Of a stretch of DNA of 49,613 nt, positions 46,094 through 49,613 are shown piece by piece. Positions within the stretch are counted from its first letter, which is position 1. Each line of letters opens with the position of its first letter. The DNA is from Gnetum montanum (Eukaryota > Streptophyta > Gnetopsida > Gnetales > Gnetaceae). Below the pieces are notes generated by a model, which did no database searches, was not told the DNA's origin, and saw only the letters and a list, made by a program, of their open reading frames with translations. A program made the position numbers and the translations under genes. The DNA lies in contig MNCI01025588.1 in assembly GCA_015680685.1 (NCBI GenBank), positions 637,693 through 687,305 on the forward strand, written 5' to 3'.

Positions 46094-46977
46094 ATGATTG
46101 ATGAGCGGCGAGGTACCCCTACGCTCAACCATACGAATACGAGCATCTCATGTACGATCTGGTCGAATTCCAAGGACTAAGTGCTTATGCACCCTTGTGG
46201 AACAAAGATGAGTTGGTTGATCATTGTCTTCCCAAACTTACTTGTATGTCACGATTGTATGGTTAATTAAGCTTGAGGCATATGATTTTCATAGCTTTTA
46301 TGTTTTTATGTCTTGCACTAGTAGGGTAAGAGAGAGGTAACTAAGTGACTAATTTAGCTTAACTACTCATTAACTAAGTCTTAACTAGGCGGAACACCAG
46401 CATCCGTTCCCACTTTCCATACACATCCTGAACTAGTGCAACACTGCTGGGATTACCAAACGCTAATCGTTACTAGGTTACCAAGCATTACACGCATGCT
46501 CGAAGTGGTTGTGCTTGTGTAATTTAACGATTTGCTTAATTGATTAAAATGAATTGTTGTGCTAATAACATAAATGTAAAGTGCATAAAATAAAATAAAT
46601 ATATAAGAAAATAAAATAAAAGAAATGCGTAAGAAAACAAATCTCAAGTGCTGCAAGGATGAATCAAAGAGCTCGTCTTTTTCACCAACACAATGGTGTG
46701 CTCAGGTCCATCAATGCTTGAACAAAGATTTGTCCACACTTCGACCTCTTGCTGTGGGCACTTGGAAAATACTCTAACTTTCAAATAGACTACAAGAGAT
46801 TCGCTACTTGACTGCTAAAAGACTTCCCTCCCAATTGTGTGCCTAGGCACTATATTTATAGGCTTTGAAGCAACTACTCTAATAATTAGAGTAACCGCTC
46901 TAATAATTAGAATAACTGCTAAAGTAACCACTCTAATAATTAGAATAACTACTAGAGTAACCACTCTCATCAATGAC
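46094..46977 (-). mobile_element. Nested solo T-family LTR, target duplication ATGAY
   Basis: The LTR 46099-46972 begins TGATGAGCGGCGAGG and ends CACTCTCATCA as printed. ATGAT (46094-46098) and ATGAC (46973-46977) flank it. Upstream of a TATA box (TATATTTATAGG near 46850) it carries a CTAATAATTAGARTAACC array at 46875-46968 in place of the GATATC array. Confidence 0.88.
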
Positions 46978-47076
46978 TAAACCCTTGAGTATGACTAGAA
47001 TTAATAAATGGAAATTTTGGATCCAAGCATTTTGAAAAAATTAGACTTTGGTCATATCCAAACCATCGGGCATCTC

Positions 47077-48480
47077 TTAAGGTGGTGATAGGAATATATC
47101 CAAATTGGGGTTCACACACTTGATTGTAGTAGGCATAGTGGGCAAATTATAAGATGTGGTTATGTGATAAGGAGCTAACCCACTATGGCACATGTGACTG
47201 TAAGATGGTATGCAAGGATTAATATGTTCCCCTACATGGTTATATTCATTGGGCCACATAGTTGTTGGAGTGTTGATTGGTGGCCCTGATATGGTAATAA
47301 GAGGTGTTTTGTTCGCGGAGATAGATGCATCACAACATTGAACTTGCACTTGGTTGGAGGGTGCAGTGGTTTCGGAACCATGTTGACTCTTTCTTTGGTC
47401 ATGCCTAAAGAAAGGATGCTTTTGACGTTGTGGGGGACCTCCACTATTGTTGACCATAGCAACATAAGTAATGTTTGTGGGTTGGTGCTGTGGTGCAAAA
47501 CTTGCTAGTATTATTGGTCGCAATGTAGAAGGAGGTGAAGGATGAGAATATTGAGGGTAAGGAGAAGTGCAAGGAACATGAGGTGGTGATCTTGTGGAAG
47601 AGGACATGGGTTGATAATACTTAAGAGAGTGATAACAATGTGGTGAGATAGAGGATGTTGACCCAGTTGGGGAAACAGGATGCTGAACCTGATAAGCGCT
47701 TGGGTTCGGATGATATGAAGGGTGTGACTAGTTTGAGGGTGGCCTCCCCCATGACTCGGATTTTTGCCATTGTGATTGAACACGGTATTTTTGTACGAAC
47801 TCTGGATGTAACATTCTTCCCCAATGCTCATGTAAATATGACAAGATTGGGCATTGACCTTTGGGGTGATCATATAGGCAAATGTTACATTGATATGTGT
47901 GATTAGCAATTGAGTTCTTATTCTCTTCAACCCTTCTTTTTTATTGTCTAAGGGTGCTTTTTCCTACTTCTTGGTTCGTCATGGTTCTACCTCTAATAGT
48001 GTTGGCATATTCTCCACATTTTTCATGTATCCATTACGTCATCTTATTGATCTTTGCCTCAATTTCATCTAGTGATTGTAGCATCGGCAAAGATGATTCC
48101 ACCTCCTTAAGGTGACTTGATTTTTCCTCTTCATGATTATGGACCTTTGCTAATTTGAGATTTTGGTCTTGTTGAAAGCTTTCAACATTCTCCCATTTAG
48201 CCATTTCTCCTTCTTCTTTTGCTACCCACTTAATAAGCTCTTGGAATTGGTGGATTCGTAGCTCATATAGTTGACCTAGGGCATACATCCCTAGGGTCTC
48301 CCTTGTTTCATTACGGAGCCCATCCATGATGTGATACATTTGCCTTTCTCAGAGAATCCATGGCCTGGGCAATTGTTTAACAATGCATAATATTTTTCTA
48401 AGGCCATGGCCAAGGGCTCATGTTGCGCTTGTTTCCATCCTTGGATTTGTTTCCTCAAGGCTGACACTCTTAGACTCCAT
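47077..48480 (-). pseudogene. T-element gag
   Basis: On the - strand, broken frames give QGWKQAQHEPLAMALEKYYA then LLNNCPGHGF (matching the W..F..LLR.CP.HG block of plant gypsy gag), MYHIMDGLRNETRETLGMYA and, near 47880, CNICLYDHPKGQCP, a zinc-knuckle-like CX2CX3HX4C. A Pro/Ser/Thr-rich tail follows (47607-47077). Gag would package the RNA; with no pol in the element it would need help from another one. Confidence 0.75.
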
Positions 48481-49293
48481 AGACGGGCTAGTTATGGTAT
48501 CTAGATAGTTACACATTAATTGCAGTTCGTTGTCTTCCCACCTGGACTAGTATTTGCTTTGTCATATATGGTTTAGTCCAGAGTGAGATGTATGATATGA
48601 CTTCTAAACTAGTGCTACTCCTAGAGGCAATGGAAAATAACTTTGTTTTAAGCTAAGAGGGAATGGGAAAAGAGAATCTAAGCTAGCCTAAGTTTGATGA
48701 GCATCCGTCCTTAATCATCTGTACACATCTTGGACCTCGTGTACTACTTCTGGGATTACCAAGTGTATATTACTTGAGCGCTCCTAGATATGCTACTGGG
48801 TTACCAAGTAGTCACACTTAAATGCTCGTGATTAAGTTATACTCATTCCACATTTAATAACAGGGATAGTAAAGGAAGGAAAAGAAACATTAATTAAGAA
48901 AGTAATAAATAACAATAACAATTAAGTAATTAAAACTAAGTGAATGTTGCAATGATGAATTAATCTCGATCTTTATTGCCGGTCATGTGCATGTCCAAGT
49001 ACGTCACACTCGAATAAAGGTTCCATACAGTTACAATCATCACACTGCGAGCATGCATTGGGGAAAGGATTGAGAGGAACTAAAAATGAACAAAAAGGAT
49101 TCTACTCTAACACTAACTTTAACTCTAAACTGACTACTTTCCTATGTGCCCAAATGTGGTATTTATAGGCTTACACAGGAACCATGATATCGTGTATTCG
49201 ATATCGTTAGCCAAGTCGCGATATCGCGTACCTGATATCGTGGATCCAATATCATGGGTCCAATATCGGAGCCTGAAAAATCATGGTTCATCA
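48480..49293 (-). repeat. T element 5' LTR (right LTR), truncated at its inner end
   Basis: Aligns with the left LTR from GCTAGTTATGGTATCTAGAT to the end CATGGTTCATCA. The first ~75 bp seen in the left LTR (TGATGAGTGGCAAGG...) and the adjoining primer-binding site are missing, so a deletion has removed the junction needed to start cDNA synthesis. Confidence 0.82.
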
Positions 49294-49298
49294 ACTAT

Positions 49299-49499
49299 TC
49301 TAACATGTCTAACCATTGGCTAATGAGTTGTATGTTATGCGGTGACACAGGGTGCTAAGGATTAAGGTGTAGTCCACCTTAAGTCTATCCTCTCTCTCAT
49401 TGCTGCTGTTGGGACTCTCCCATGATGTCGAATGATGTTTTCCAAGAGCGACAATGTTATACCTAGTGAGGGGAAAAGGGAAAGGGGTGGTGGAATTTG
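49299..49499 (+). repeat. Older repeat R, right copy, second part
   Basis: Resumes the match to the left copy (CTAACCATTGGCTAA, CACCTTAAGT, GTTTTCCAA) and is cut again at 49499 by another T LTR. Confidence 0.75.
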
Positions 49500-49613
49500 T
49501 GATGAGTGGCAAGGTATCCCTACACTCAACCATACGAAATGAGCGTCGCACACATGATCCAGTCGAACTCCGCAGATGGACTAGTTGTGGCACCTAGATA
49601 GTTAGCCTTAGGT
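49500..49613 (-). repeat. Further T-family LTR, cut by the window end
   Basis: Begins TGATGAGTGGCAAGG and follows the left T LTR (CCATACGAAATGAGCG, ACTAGTTGTGGCACCTAGATAG) until the window ends. Confidence 0.85.

Larger units (their letters stand above)
40318..49298 (-). mobile_element. Complete T-family LTR element with gag and accessory ORF
   Basis: LTRs 40323-41170 and about 48480-49293 are direct repeats. ACTGT (40318-40322) and ACTAT (49294-49298) flank it as a target duplication with one change, and the left R copy shows the uninterrupted target. A purine-rich tract (reverse complement of TACCCCCACG at 41171) sits inside the left LTR, so the element is on the - strand. It encodes gag (48480-47077) and an accessory ORF (44142-41280) but no protease, RT or integrase. 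It is therefore non-autonomous. A solo LTR of the same family is nested at 46099-46972. Confidence 0.88.

Noticed and set aside
46099-46972. Third LTR produced by unequal recombination within the T element
   Set aside because: It has its own flanking duplication ATGAT/ATGAC, which points to a separate insertion.

Overview
This window looks like a piece of a large, repeat-rich plant genome. I infer a gymnosperm or another lineage that keeps old retroelements, because the one convincing host gene sits among several layers of decayed retrotransposons, many of them with lineage-style accessory regions. Single N characters at 3170, 30692, 30766, 30872, 38004 and 38422 mark draft-assembly joins. 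No prokaryotic gene organisation, rRNA, tRNA or CRISPR array was seen.

Host gene: on the + strand at 24154-28556, a six-exon gene encodes a 442-residue two-domain CrcB/Fluc-type protein, a plant fluoride exporter (FEX). All five introns have GT..AG ends and the reading frame stays open across every junction. Upstream lie a GC-rich island (about 22240-22720) and a decayed repeat block (21550-22220).

Repeats, left to right. (i) 1-3125: the 3' end of a Ty3/gypsy element on the + strand (called G1 here): integrase tail, a ~30-bp tandem array, a polypurine tract and an LTR. (ii) 3174-5330: a much older Ty3/gypsy RT-RNase H-integrase wreck. (iii) 7942-9603 and 10583-11490, both - strand: a retroelement accessory ORF ('putative plant transposon protein' type) and a Ty1/copia-type gag. 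(iv) 11549-13060: LTR and 3' leader of a second gypsy copy (G3, - strand). (v) 14058-17830: a LINE reverse-transcriptase pseudogene cut by a solo LTR of a family I call T (LTRs with TGATGAG / CTCATCA ends). (vi) 29932-39795: a gypsy element with two LTRs (G2, - strand; gag, protease, integrase tail) and a 5-bp target duplication, lying between two copies of an older repeat R. (vii) 40323-49293: a complete T-family element (- strand; gag plus accessory ORF) inserted into the right copy of R, itself carrying a nested solo T LTR. A further T LTR starts at 49500.

The most interesting signals are: a stem-loop conserved in G1, G2 and G3 whose 3' arm runs into the polypurine tract; a tandem array after the integrase shared by G1 and G2; rapid replacement of palindromic tandem arrays in the promoter part of T-family LTRs, with a copy of the GATATC-type promoter also sitting in front of the internal accessory ORF; a tandem duplication of a splice acceptor in the fluoride exporter; and a 417-bp block in the right LTR of G2 that is inverted between two single-N joins.
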